A stretch of 11,990 nucleotides of DNA from an uncultured Oscillospiraceae bacterium. GTDB taxonomy: Bacteria; Bacillota; Clostridia; Oscillospirales; Ruminococcaceae. The notes under the pieces were generated by a model. It did no database searches, had not been told where the DNA came from, and saw only the letters and a program-made list of their open reading frames with translations. This document shows, piece after piece, positions 1 through 5,821 of the stretch. The translations under genes and the position numbers were made by a program. Position 1 is the stretch's first letter, and the number at the start of each line of letters is the position of its first letter. The stretch lies in NCBI GenBank assembly GCA_900547385.1, contig URGQ01000042.1:1-11990 (forward strand), given 5' to 3'.

Positions 1-55
1 GAGCGCCACCTTGCCAAGGTGGAGGTAGCGAGTTCGAGCCTCGTAACCCGCTCCA
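1..55 (+). tRNA. tRNA-Gly (anticodon GCC), 5' part cut off by the window edge
   Basis: The 3' two thirds of a tRNA are visible. Positions 1-4 are the 3' half of the D stem. The anticodon stem is 6-10 (CCACC) paired with 18-22 (GGTGG), closing the 7-nt loop TTGCCAA with anticodon GCC at 13-15. The T arm is 28-44 with a TTCGAGC loop. The 3' acceptor strand AACCCGC (45-51), discriminator T52 and an encoded CCA (53-55) follow. GCC reads glycine codons GGC/GGU. About 21 nt of the 5' end lie outside the window. It lies 8 nt before a tRNA-Cys, so both are probably processed from one precursor. Confidence 0.95.
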
Positions 56-63
56 TTTTTTTC

Positions 64-138
<75 letters not shown>

Positions 139-180
139 AAACCGGCAGCACTTTTAGAAGTGTTGCCGGTTTTACCTTTT
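139..180 (+). terminator. Intrinsic terminator of the tRNA cluster
   Basis: Arms 139-153 and 158-172 pair over 15 positions (with one G-T wobble) around the loop TTAG. T-rich sequence (TTT, ACC, TTTTT) follows. It begins directly after the CCA end of tRNA-Cys, so it ends the tRNA transcript. Confidence 0.93.
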
Positions 181-193
181 TCCATAGAAAACC

Positions 194-213
194 GCTGCCG
201 GGTGGCAGCTTTT
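194..213. terminator. Short second hairpin, possibly a bidirectional terminator
   Basis: GCTGCC (194-199) and GGCAGC (204-209) form a perfect 6-bp stem with loop GGGT, followed by TTTT. The other strand has GGTTTTC after the stem. It may back up the tRNA terminator, or end a minus-strand transcript from the relic region. The stem is short, so activity is uncertain. Confidence 0.5.
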
Positions 214-215
214 CA

Positions 216-244
216 TTGACACATTAGTTAGCACAAACTAACCG
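216..244 (+). promoter_or_regulatory. Promoter remnant with an inverted-repeat operator candidate
   Basis: A consensus -35 box TTGACA lies at 216-221. Within the following spacer, GTTAG (227-231) and CTAAC (238-242) form an inverted repeat with a 6-nt gap. TTAGTT/AACTAA (224-229/236-241) is an alternative pairing of the same site. Seventeen nt after the -35 box the sequence is TAACCG, a poor -10, so the promoter looks repressible in origin and is now weak or dead. TTAG/CTAA half-sites resemble those of iron/manganese regulators of the DtxR/IdeR type, but the half-site spacing differs from the IdeR consensus, so I do not assign a regulator. Confidence 0.4.
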
Positions 245-280
245 CATGGGCAAGATACCGCAGCAATAAAGAGGGAACGG

Positions 281-368
281 ATGAAGTATTTTGAGTATGG
301 GGCAGAGCGCCCAGAGGGGCTTTCAGAAAGAAGTTCAGGCGGCATACTGGCAGGATGCCCAGCAGTAA
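281..368 (+). pseudogene. Relic of a short internally deleted gene, possibly an alpha/beta hydrolase
   Basis: An ATG at 281 after a weak GAGGGA site opens a reading frame starting MKYFEYGAERPE, which resembles the start of alpha/beta-hydrolase genes in Clostridia as I remember them. The open frame runs only to 400. In another frame, 321-368 reads FQKEVQAAYWQDAQQ and then stop. That is a plausible C-terminal helix, placed just before the next gene's ribosome binding site, as expected for the end of a real upstream gene. I infer that the gene lost its middle near 312-320, leaving both ends out of frame. No catalytic motif (GxSxG, Asp, His) remains. The hydrolase identity is weak; the decay is better supported. 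Confidence 0.35.
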
Positions 369-380
369 AAGAGCGGAGGT

Positions 381-627
381 GTGACGAGGTTTTGGGATAA
401 TGTGGCGTTGGTATACGATATTTTTGCGAATGTCTTTAACCGGAAGGCGAATAAAAAGCTGTGCGATACAGTGACGGCGCTGATCCGGCCTACCGATGAG
501 GTGCTGGAATGTGCCTGCGGCACCGGGCTGCTGACCGGGGTGATCGCCCACAAGCGCAGAAGCCGGCTATCCCCTGTGTGAGGGGAAGATCCCGTGCGCA
601 GTGGCGGTACTGAAAAAGAGAAACTGA
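381..627 (+). pseudogene. Internally deleted class I SAM-dependent methyltransferase gene
   Basis: From GTG 381 the frame encodes a recognisable methyltransferase N-terminus. MTRFWDNVALVYDIF is followed by an aromatic/charged helix and the SAM-binding motif I, VLECACGTGLLTGVIA, at about residues 41-56. The open frame ends at 581 after 66 codons, whereas such enzymes have about 200 residues; the motifs that complete the Rossmann fold and the substrate site are missing. In another frame, 559-627 reads EAGYPLCEGKIPCAVAVLKKRN then stop. This looks like the last beta strands of the same kind of protein. The simplest reading is one internal deletion with a frameshift near 550-560. GGAGG at 375-379 lies only 1 nt before the GTG, so even initiation is doubtful. 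The product would be non-functional. Confidence 0.65.
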
Positions 628-710
628 GGGAGTGGTGATATGAAGGCGAGATGCATTGGAGGAAAACATCTCACTTACTGAGATTGCCCATAGGAAAATG
701 ACAAGCTATG

Positions 711-719
711 TGGTATAAT
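711..719 (+). promoter_or_regulatory. Extended -10 promoter of the nucleosidase gene
   Basis: TATAAT at 714-719 is preceded by TGG, giving the extended -10 form TGN-TATAAT. No good -35 box is found 16-18 nt upstream (the region reads ATAGGAAA). The predicted start near 726 leaves a leader of about 27 nt before ATG 753. Confidence 0.7.
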
Positions 720-752
720 GACCCCATATAACCACAGTAGGAGGAAAAAAGC

Positions 753-1433
753 ATGAGATATGGGATCATCGGTGCGCTGGATGAAGAAATAGCACTGGTA
801 AAGGAACAGATGACCGAGGTGAAGGAGCATAAGCTGTATGGGCGCAGCTTTTACACCGGGCGCATCGGAAAAAAGGAGATCGTGCTGGTGTGCTGCGGCG
901 TGGGCAAGGTAAACGCAGCGCTCTTTGCCAATGCGGTCATACGGGAATTCCACGCCGAGGCGGTCATCAATATCGGTATTGCCGGGGCTATTGGCGCGGG
1001 CATTGGAGTGATGGATGTGGTGCTGAGCACGGAGGCGGCGTTCCATGATCAAGATGAGGTCATGGTAAAGTATTACCCGTTCCGCAGGTCCTTTCAGGCA
1101 GATCCTGCTCTGCTGGCATTGGCGCAAATGGCGTGTGAAGGCGTGACAATACACGGGAAGGTCGTTTCCGGATTGATTGTAAGCGGCGACCGATATGTAA
1201 CGGATAACGCTATAAAGCAAAGCCTGCGGGAACGCTTTGACCCCTGCTGCACCGAAATGGAGGGTGCTGGCATTGCCCATGCAAGCTTTGTAAACGATAC
1301 TCCGTTTCTCATCATCCGGACGATGTCTGACAGTGCAGATGAAGGGGCAGATGACAGCTACGATAATTTCATCGATGTGGCGGCGCACCAGTCAGCGGCT
1401 ATTGTGCTGAAGATGCTGGAGCTGGCCGAATAA
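753..1433 (+). CDS. mtnN: 5'-methylthioadenosine/S-adenosylhomocysteine nucleosidase
   Basis: A 226-residue protein, matching the usual length of the MTA/SAH nucleosidase (Pfs/MTAN) family. These cytosolic enzymes cleave adenine from S-adenosylhomocysteine and methylthioadenosine, removing inhibitory by-products of methylation and polyamine synthesis and, in some bacteria, feeding LuxS. Visible landmarks are the N-terminal GIIGALDEE with the catalytic-type Glu12, CCGVGKVNAA near 47-56, NIGIAGAI at 73-80, HDQD near 98-101, GLIVSGDRYV at 140-149, TEMEGAG with ribose-binding Glu170, and MSDSAD with catalytic Asp193 (counterparts of E. coli Glu12, Glu174 and Asp197). The motif is GIAG where E. 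coli has GSAG. ATG 753 follows AGGAGG (739-744) at 8 nt. The gene is monocistronic, between its own promoter and a terminator. The adjacent methyltransferase relic belongs to the same SAH chemistry, but this is probably coincidence. Confidence 0.95.
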   Translation: MRYGIIGALDEEIALVKEQMTEVKEHKLYGRSFYTGRIGKKEIVLVCCGVGKVNAALFANAVIREFHAEAVINIGIAGAIGAGIGVMDVVLSTEAAFHDQDEVMVKYYPFRRSFQADPALLALAQMACEGVTIHGKVVSGLIVSGDRYVTDNAIKQSLRERFDPCCTEMEGAGIAHASFVNDTPFLIIRTMSDSADEGADDSYDNFIDVAAHQSAAIVLKMLELAE

Positions 1434-1456
1434 GCCCAACAAAACAGAAAAACCAA

Positions 1457-1498
1457 CCCCCGATGCCTTCCGTAGAAAAGCACCGGGGGAACTTTTAT
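1457..1498. terminator. Bidirectional terminator between convergent genes
   Basis: CCCCCGATGC (1457-1466) pairs with GCACCGGGGG (1480-1489) with one A-C mismatch. The plus strand continues AACTTTTATATTTT. The minus strand continues TTGG, TTTTTC and TGTTTTG. It serves the nucleosidase gene on the plus strand and the ferredoxin gene on the minus strand. The plus-strand T tract overlaps the minus gene's stop codon. Confidence 0.88.
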
Positions 1499-2649
1499 AT
1501 TTTCTCCAGCAGCCGGGCAATGGGGGAACGATGGACCTTCATGGCGCCGACCGGACAGAATTCCTGACAGCAGAAGCACTTGATGCACTTTTTGCGGTCA
1601 ATGCGTGGTTTGCCGTTTACCATGGTGATGACCTTGACCGGACAGATGCGCTGACACTCGGCACAGCCGATGCATTCCTCCTTTTGAACACCGGGCCGAG
1701 AGCTCATCGCGGCGCGGAGCACGCGGTTGAGCGCCTTGCCCCAAATGGCCGCGTTGCCATCCTGGTGGAGAAGATTTTCGGCGTTGCGGATATTCTTGAA
1801 ACCCGGAACGATATAGGGTTGCCAGGGCTCGCTGACAGTGATTTCTCCGATTTCCTTGGGGGAGAGGGCGCGCTCCTGCGCGGCGGCAATGGTGGGGATA
1901 CAGGCCGGCGGCAGGCCGATGATACCGGCACAGATCATATCCAGACGATAGGGGTTACAGCTGGCCAGCAGGCAACCGATGCGCCGGGGTGTACCGGCGG
2001 TGGGACCATTGCCTTCCATCCCCACTACGGCATCAACTATATGCAGCCGGGCAGGACGGGCAAGGTTCAGGTCCACGATCATGCGGGCGAAATCCATGGG
2101 GTTGGAGTAGCGGTAGTGGTATTCCGATTTGACACTGCCGGGTACTATGCCGTACATATTCTTGATGGCGCAGGTCATGCCCATCATGCCGTGGGTTTTC
2201 AGCTTGCAGCAGTTGATGACAGCGTCGGCGTTATCCAAGTAGGCGGTGTATTTGAAGTCGTGAGCAACAGCTGCTTCCGGAAAATGGGCCTCTCGCACCT
2301 CAAAATTCTGATTGAGGTGTGCGCCGTATCGCTCCGCTTCCGCCGCGCCGCACCGCTGGTAGATGCGGCCAAGATAGGTGGCATTGTACACTCCGCCAGG
2401 ACTATCGCCAATGACGACCGAAGCGCCGCGAGCGATCAGCATTTCACTAAGGGCACATAGCAGCGCCGGGTGGGTGGTCACGGCATCCTCCGGCGGGCGG
2501 CCGGCAACAAGATTGGCCTTGATGACGATCTTCATACCGGGGGTGACCCAGTCCAGACCGCCCAGCGGTGCCAGCAGACGGTCAAGGGCCGCGCGGATAT
2601 GATCTATTTCATAATCGGTGCAGCGCACCAGCGATACATCACAGCTCAT
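1495..2649 (-). CDS. DUF362-domain protein with C-terminal 2x[4Fe-4S] ferredoxin domain
   Basis: 384 residues from ATG 2649, which has GGGAGA (2656-2661) at 6 nt. The longer frame from 2703 would include the predicted promoter and lacks such a site. Residues 1 to about 310 are a DUF362 domain: IKANLV, HPALLCALSEML, GDSPGG, CCKLKTHGMMGMTCAIKNMYGIVPG and DAVVGMEGNGPTAGTPR are family-type segments. Residues 326-365 hold two complete CxxCxxCxxxCP motifs (Cys326/329/332/336 and Cys355/358/361/365), which should bind two [4Fe-4S] clusters and pass electrons. No signal peptide or membrane segment is visible, so it is probably cytosolic. The substrate and partner of DUF362 proteins are not established. 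It lies downstream of nhaC, but a terminator and its own promoter separate them. Confidence 0.9.
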   Translation of the reverse strand: MSCDVSLVRCTDYEIDHIRAALDRLLAPLGGLDWVTPGMKIVIKANLVAGRPPEDAVTTHPALLCALSEMLIARGASVVIGDSPGGVYNATYLGRIYQRCGAAEAERYGAHLNQNFEVREAHFPEAAVAHDFKYTAYLDNADAVINCCKLKTHGMMGMTCAIKNMYGIVPGSVKSEYHYRYSNPMDFARMIVDLNLARPARLHIVDAVVGMEGNGPTAGTPRRIGCLLASCNPYRLDMICAGIIGLPPACIPTIAAAQERALSPKEIGEITVSEPWQPYIVPGFKNIRNAENLLHQDGNAAIWGKALNRVLRAAMSSRPGVQKEECIGCAECQRICPVKVITMVNGKPRIDRKKCIKCFCCQEFCPVGAMKVHRSPIARLLEKI

Positions 2650-2682
2650 GGTATTTCTCCCAGTGGGTGGTTTATGATGTTT

Positions 2683-2691
2683 ATTATAGCA
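2683..2691 (-). promoter_or_regulatory. Extended -10 promoter of the DUF362-ferredoxin gene
   Basis: Read on the minus strand, TGC-TATAAT (2691-2683) is an extended -10 box. The -35 region about 17 nt upstream is TTTCCC, a weak match. The predicted start near 2676 gives a leader of about 27 nt. Confidence 0.65.
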
Positions 2692-2710
2692 GGAAATTGC
2701 CATCGGGGAA

Positions 2711-2739
2711 AGAAAAATCTCCCCCGGTAGGCGGGGGAG
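2711..2739 (-). terminator. Intrinsic terminator of nhaC
   Basis: CTCCCCCG (2719-2726) and CGGGGGAG (2732-2739) form a perfect 8-bp stem with a 5-nt loop. On the minus strand the stem is followed by ATTTTTCTTT. It starts 11 nt after the nhaC stop codon and precedes the promoter of the ferredoxin gene. Confidence 0.92.
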
Positions 2740-2750
2740 TGAAAAGGGAC

Positions 2751-4070
2751 TTAATTTGCTTTCTTCTTTTCCGGGATAAGGAAGATGAACACCAGTGTAC
2801 TGATGAGCAGCAGGAATGGGTAGAACAGATAGGGGATGATCTGGAAGGCGGTAACGCTGTGCCCCAGCTCTGTTACAGCGGTGATGGCAACCAGCATCTG
2901 TGCGCCGTAGGGGATGATGCCCTGGAAGACACAGGAGAAGGTATCCAGGATGGAAGCAGTTTTGCGGTTGCTGATGCCGTACTCCGCGGCCATTTCGGCA
3001 GCGATGGGATTGGCCATAACGATGGCGACGGTATTATTGGCAGTAGCGATATCCATGGCGCCAACCAAAAGCCCCATACCAAGCTGGCCGCCCTTTTTGC
3101 CGCGGAATACCTTCTTGATGCCGCGAAGCAACGCCTCAAAGCCGCCGTATTCCCGGATGAGGGCACAGATGGCGGAAACCAGGATAGCGACCATGGTGGT
3201 CTCGAACATGCCCTCGGCGCCGGTGCCCATGTTTTTCAGCAGGCTTGTTGCGGCGATTTCTCCGGTGGCCAGCATGATGATGGATCCGGAAAGGATGCCA
3301 ACGAGCAGTACCACAAAGACATTGATGCCGATAATACCGCCGACAAGTACCAGAACATAGGGAATGATCTGAACAAGATTGTATTCCTTGATGATGGGAA
3401 ACTGCTCGATGGTGGTATTGAGGGAAATGATGAGAATGATAACGAGGGAGGCCAGTGCGGCCGGGAGCGCTATCTTAAAGTTTTCGCGGAATTTATCTTT
3501 CATCTGGCAGCCCTGGCCATTGCAGGCGGCAATGGTGGTATCACTGATGAAGGAGAGGTTGTCCCCGAACATAGCACCGCCGATGACCGATGCCACGCAG
3601 AAGGGCAGGGAAAAGCCGGTGGCGACTGCCAATGGCGCAGCGATAGGAGTGATAAGGGTAATGGTACCCACCGAGGTGCCCATGGCCAGCGAGACAAAGC
3701 AGCTGACGACAAAGAGAATGACAACAGAATACTGCGAGGGAACATGAGAAAGCAGCAGGTAGGCAACGCTTTCGGCACTGCTGCGGCCAACTACGCCCAC
3801 AAAGATGCCCGCCGCCATGAAAATGAGGATCATGGTAACAATGTTTTTATCCCCGATGCCGTGGCCCATCAGCTCCAGCTTGGCGTCAAAGGAGAGCTCG
3901 CGGTTCTGCAGGCAGGCCACCAGCAGGGCGATGAGAAACGCCACGACGATGGGAATATTGTAAAAGCCCATGTTGATCTTAAGGCCGTACTTAAATAACA
4001 GGCCTAGACCTAAATAAATGACCAGAAACACCCCAATGGGCAGCAGGGCAATGGGATTGCTTTTTTTCAT
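2751..4070 (-). CDS. nhaC: NhaC-family Na+/H+ antiporter
   Basis: 439 residues from ATG 4070, chosen because GGAGGAGG (4078-4085) lies 7 nt upstream; an in-frame ATG at 4109 lies inside the leader hairpin. The protein is almost wholly membrane-embedded, with roughly 10-12 hydrophobic segments from LLPIGVFLVIYLGLGLLF near the N-terminus to FLLLISTLVFIFLIP at the C-terminus. Family features include SLAMGTSVGTITLITPIA, the signature region GAMFGDNLSFISDTTIAA (many relatives have LSP instead of LSF), and ATANNTVAIVMANPIA in the second half. NhaC proteins export Na+ in exchange for H+ at the cytoplasmic membrane; some members of the superfamily exchange organic acids instead, so the substrate is inferred. 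It lies behind trkH in the same direction and has its own promoter and a terminator-like hairpin in its leader. Confidence 0.9.
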   Translation of the reverse strand: MKKSNPIALLPIGVFLVIYLGLGLLFKYGLKINMGFYNIPIVVAFLIALLVACLQNRELSFDAKLELMGHGIGDKNIVTMILIFMAAGIFVGVVGRSSAESVAYLLLSHVPSQYSVVILFVVSCFVSLAMGTSVGTITLITPIAAPLAVATGFSLPFCVASVIGGAMFGDNLSFISDTTIAACNGQGCQMKDKFRENFKIALPAALASLVIILIISLNTTIEQFPIIKEYNLVQIIPYVLVLVGGIIGINVFVVLLVGILSGSIIMLATGEIAATSLLKNMGTGAEGMFETTMVAILVSAICALIREYGGFEALLRGIKKVFRGKKGGQLGMGLLVGAMDIATANNTVAIVMANPIAAEMAAEYGISNRKTASILDTFSCVFQGIIPYGAQMLVAITAVTELGHSVTAFQIIPYLFYPFLLLISTLVFIFLIPEKKKAN

Positions 4071-4149
4071 GTGGGTTCCTCCTCCAAAGCACAGTGAATG
4101 GAAAAACACTCTCGCCCCTTATGCATAAGGACGAGAGTGTGGGTTTCCT
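4070..4149 (-). repeat. Near-identical 11/12-nt motif on both sides of the leader hairpin
   Basis: On the minus strand AGGAAACCCACA occurs at 4149-4138, just before and overlapping the 5' arm of the hairpin. AGGAACCCACA occurs at 4080-4070, covering the end of the ribosome binding site up to the A of the nhaC start codon. The two differ only by one A. The feature spans both copies and the hairpin between them. Confidence 0.6.
4102..4140 (-). terminator. Intrinsic terminator inside the nhaC leader (attenuator candidate)
   Basis: Read on the minus strand, ACACTCTCG (4140-4132) pairs with CGAGAGTGT (4114-4106) in a perfect 9-bp stem. Inside it is the perfect 14-nt palindrome CCTTATGCATAAGG (4130-4117), which extends the stem past a small 1/2-nt internal loop. 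A run of five U (4106-4102) and CC follow. It is a strong terminator by form. It lies downstream of the nhaC promoter and 32 nt before the nhaC start, so it stands in the way of both nhaC transcripts and trkH readthrough. Confidence 0.85.
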
Positions 4150-4184
4150 TGTCACATTTTCGTATTTACGCTTTAATCCAATAA

Positions 4185-4213
4185 AGAATAACCGAAAAAT
4201 ACGCTTTTGTCAA
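4185..4213 (-). promoter_or_regulatory. nhaC: Promoter of nhaC
   Basis: On the minus strand TTGACA (4213-4208), a 17-nt spacer and TATTCT (4190-4185) form a near-consensus vegetative promoter. Its -35 box begins 14 nt after the trkH stop codon. The predicted start is near 4178, giving a leader of about 107 nt, much longer than the ~27-nt leaders of the neighbouring genes. Confidence 0.8.
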
Positions 4214-4226
4214 GAAAATGAGGGAA

Positions 4227-5672
4227 TCAGCGGCGCTTGGCCCATGCGGTGGGAGTAATGGCGACCAGCAGGGGATAGATCTCCAGACGGCCCAGCAGCA
4301 TGGCACCGGAAAGAACCAGCTTGGAGAAAGGGGAGAAGGCGGAATAATTGCCGCTGGGGGAGATGATGCCAAAGCCAGGGCCGACATTATTAAAGCAGGT
4401 GATGACAGCCGAGAGATTGGTGGTCAGGCCGAAGGGTTCCCAGCAGATGAGCAGGAAAATGACCGCAATACAGACAATATATAGGGTAAAGTAGGTATTG
4501 CAGCTGTTGATAACCGCTTCATCCACCTTTTTATTCTCAAAGCGGACGACCCGGGTGGAACGGGGGTGCAGCACATGCTGCATCTCCCGGCGGATGGACT
4601 GTGCCAACAGCATGACGCGGCTGATTTTCAAACCGCCGGCCGTGGAACCGGAGCAGCCGCCAAGGAACAGGAGCACAAAGAGGATTCCCTGACTGAGACC
4701 TGGCCATGTGGTGTAATCCGCGGTAGCGAAACCGGTAGTGGAAATGATGGCGGCTACCTGAAAAAAGGAGTGACGGACAGCATCGCCCGCGCCGTACATA
4801 GGGGCGATATTGAAGGCGATGATACCGGAAGCCACCACAATGATGGAAAGGAAGCAAATAAGCTCATGGCTGCGCAGCGCGGTGCGCCACTGTCCCATGA
4901 TAATAAGGAAAAACAGATTGAAATTGATGGCAAAGAGCACCATGAAGAAAGCGACAATCCACTGATAGACGGGGGCGTAGCCAGCCATGCTGCTGTTTAG
5001 CATGCCAAAGCCGCCGGTGCCGGCGGTGCTCATGGCGTGGATGATAGCATCATAGATAGGCATGTCCGCCAGCAGGAACGCCGCAAATTCCAACAGGGTA
5101 AGTACGATATAGATGAGATACAGGATCTTGACACCGTCCCGGGCCTTGGGGACGATCTTATCCATGGTGGGGCCGGGCATTTCCGCCCGCAGGATGTGCA
5201 TGGTACGGTCGGGGGCCTTGGCCGAGATGATGGTGACGAACACCAGGATACCCATGCCGCCGATCCAGTGGGTGAAGCAGCGCCAGAACTGCATGGAGTA
5301 GCTAAGAGCCTCGACATCCTGCAGCAGGGTGGCACCGGTGGTGGTAAAGCCACTCACCGTTTCGAACAGTGCATCGATATAATGGGGAATGGCGCCGCTG
5401 ATGGTAAAAGGCAGCGCCCCCACCAGGGAAAGCGCCAGCCAGGCCATGGCCACTATAACAAAGCCTTCCTTGGAGAAGATATCCTGGCGCTGAGGGGGTG
5501 CGACCCGCCGCAGCAGGAAGCCCACGCCCGCGGCAATGAGTATGGCCGCCAAAAAGGCCAGCGCCTGCTTGTGCTCTTTGAAGCCCATGGCAATGAGCAG
5601 GGGAATAAGCATCATGGCGGCTTCGATATACAGCACCGTTCCGGTGGTGGAAAGTACGATTCTGTGATTCAT
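4227..5672 (-). CDS. trkH: TrkH-family K+ uptake system, membrane subunit
   Basis: 481 residues, the usual size for TrkH (KtrB proteins are shorter). It forms the K+-conducting subunit in the cytoplasmic membrane. All four pore/filter loops of the M1-P-M2 repeats are visible: FTTTGAT (109-115), TAGTGGFG (216-223), STTGFAT (311-317) and NNVGPGFG (428-435). The family loop GGCSGSTAGGLKI lies at 338-350, and WIGGMG at 136-141. Hydrophobic helices alternate with these loops throughout. TrkH normally works with a cytosolic TrkA/KtrA regulator that binds NAD or c-di-AMP; no such gene is in this window, so the partner must be encoded elsewhere. ATG 5672 has AAGGAA (5680-5685) at 7 nt. No terminator precedes the nhaC promoter, so some transcripts may run into nhaC. 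Confidence 0.94.
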   Translation of the reverse strand: MNHRIVLSTTGTVLYIEAAMMLIPLLIAMGFKEHKQALAFLAAILIAAGVGFLLRRVAPPQRQDIFSKEGFVIVAMAWLALSLVGALPFTISGAIPHYIDALFETVSGFTTTGATLLQDVEALSYSMQFWRCFTHWIGGMGILVFVTIISAKAPDRTMHILRAEMPGPTMDKIVPKARDGVKILYLIYIVLTLLEFAAFLLADMPIYDAIIHAMSTAGTGGFGMLNSSMAGYAPVYQWIVAFFMVLFAINFNLFFLIIMGQWRTALRSHELICFLSIIVVASGIIAFNIAPMYGAGDAVRHSFFQVAAIISTTGFATADYTTWPGLSQGILFVLLFLGGCSGSTAGGLKISRVMLLAQSIRREMQHVLHPRSTRVVRFENKKVDEAVINSCNTYFTLYIVCIAVIFLLICWEPFGLTTNLSAVITCFNNVGPGFGIISPSGNYSAFSPFSKLVLSGAMLLGRLEIYPLLVAITPTAWAKRR

Positions 5673-5713
5673 TTTCCGCTTCCTTTTTAAGATGGTTTTG
5701 GAAATCGCAATTT

Positions 5714-5742
5714 ATTATAGCACAGTAGCGCCAAACAATCAA
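5714..5742 (-). promoter_or_regulatory. trkH: Promoter of trkH
   Basis: On the minus strand TTGATT (5742-5737), a 17-nt spacer ending in TGC, and TATAAT (5719-5714) give a strong promoter with an extended -10. The leader is about 35 nt. It is divergent from the kinase-like gene promoter; the two -35 boxes are 27 nt apart. Confidence 0.82.
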
Positions 5743-5769
5743 TGCAAAGGCAAAGAAGCCACAAAGGAT

Positions 5770-5798
5770 TTGTCGCTGGGGACGGAATGTGGTATGAT
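5770..5798 (+). promoter_or_regulatory. Promoter of the kinase-like gene
   Basis: TTGTCG (5770-5775), a 17-nt spacer ending in TGG, and TATGAT (5793-5798) form a promoter with an extended -10. The predicted start near 5805 leaves a very short leader of about 17 nt carrying the ribosome binding site. Confidence 0.65.
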
Positions 5799-5821
5799 AA
5801 CAAGGAAGGAGAGTGGATCTC

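Noticed and set aside
640..681. Mini-frame MKARCIGGKHLTY-stop after a GAGGGAGTGG site
   Set aside because: Thirteen residues and no recognisable family; mentioned only as a possible third gene stub in the decayed locus.
675..1388. A 237-codon open frame on the minus strand
   Set aside because: Antisense to the nucleosidase gene, which has full family motifs and expression signals. The antisense product matches nothing I recognise.
1531..2460. A 309-codon plus-strand frame
   Set aside because: Mirror of the DUF362-ferredoxin gene, whose eight cluster cysteines and start signals prove the minus strand.
2568..3998. A 476-codon open frame on the plus strand
   Set aside because: It lies antisense to nhaC, its translation is rich in Gly, Asp and His without any family motif, and it lacks a ribosome binding site. 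It is a shadow caused by the codon bias of nhaC.
4117..4130. The 14-nt palindrome CCTTATGCATAAGG as a DNA operator
   Set aside because: It sits exactly inside a larger hairpin followed by a U tract, so an RNA terminator explains it better, although a DNA-binding role is not excluded.
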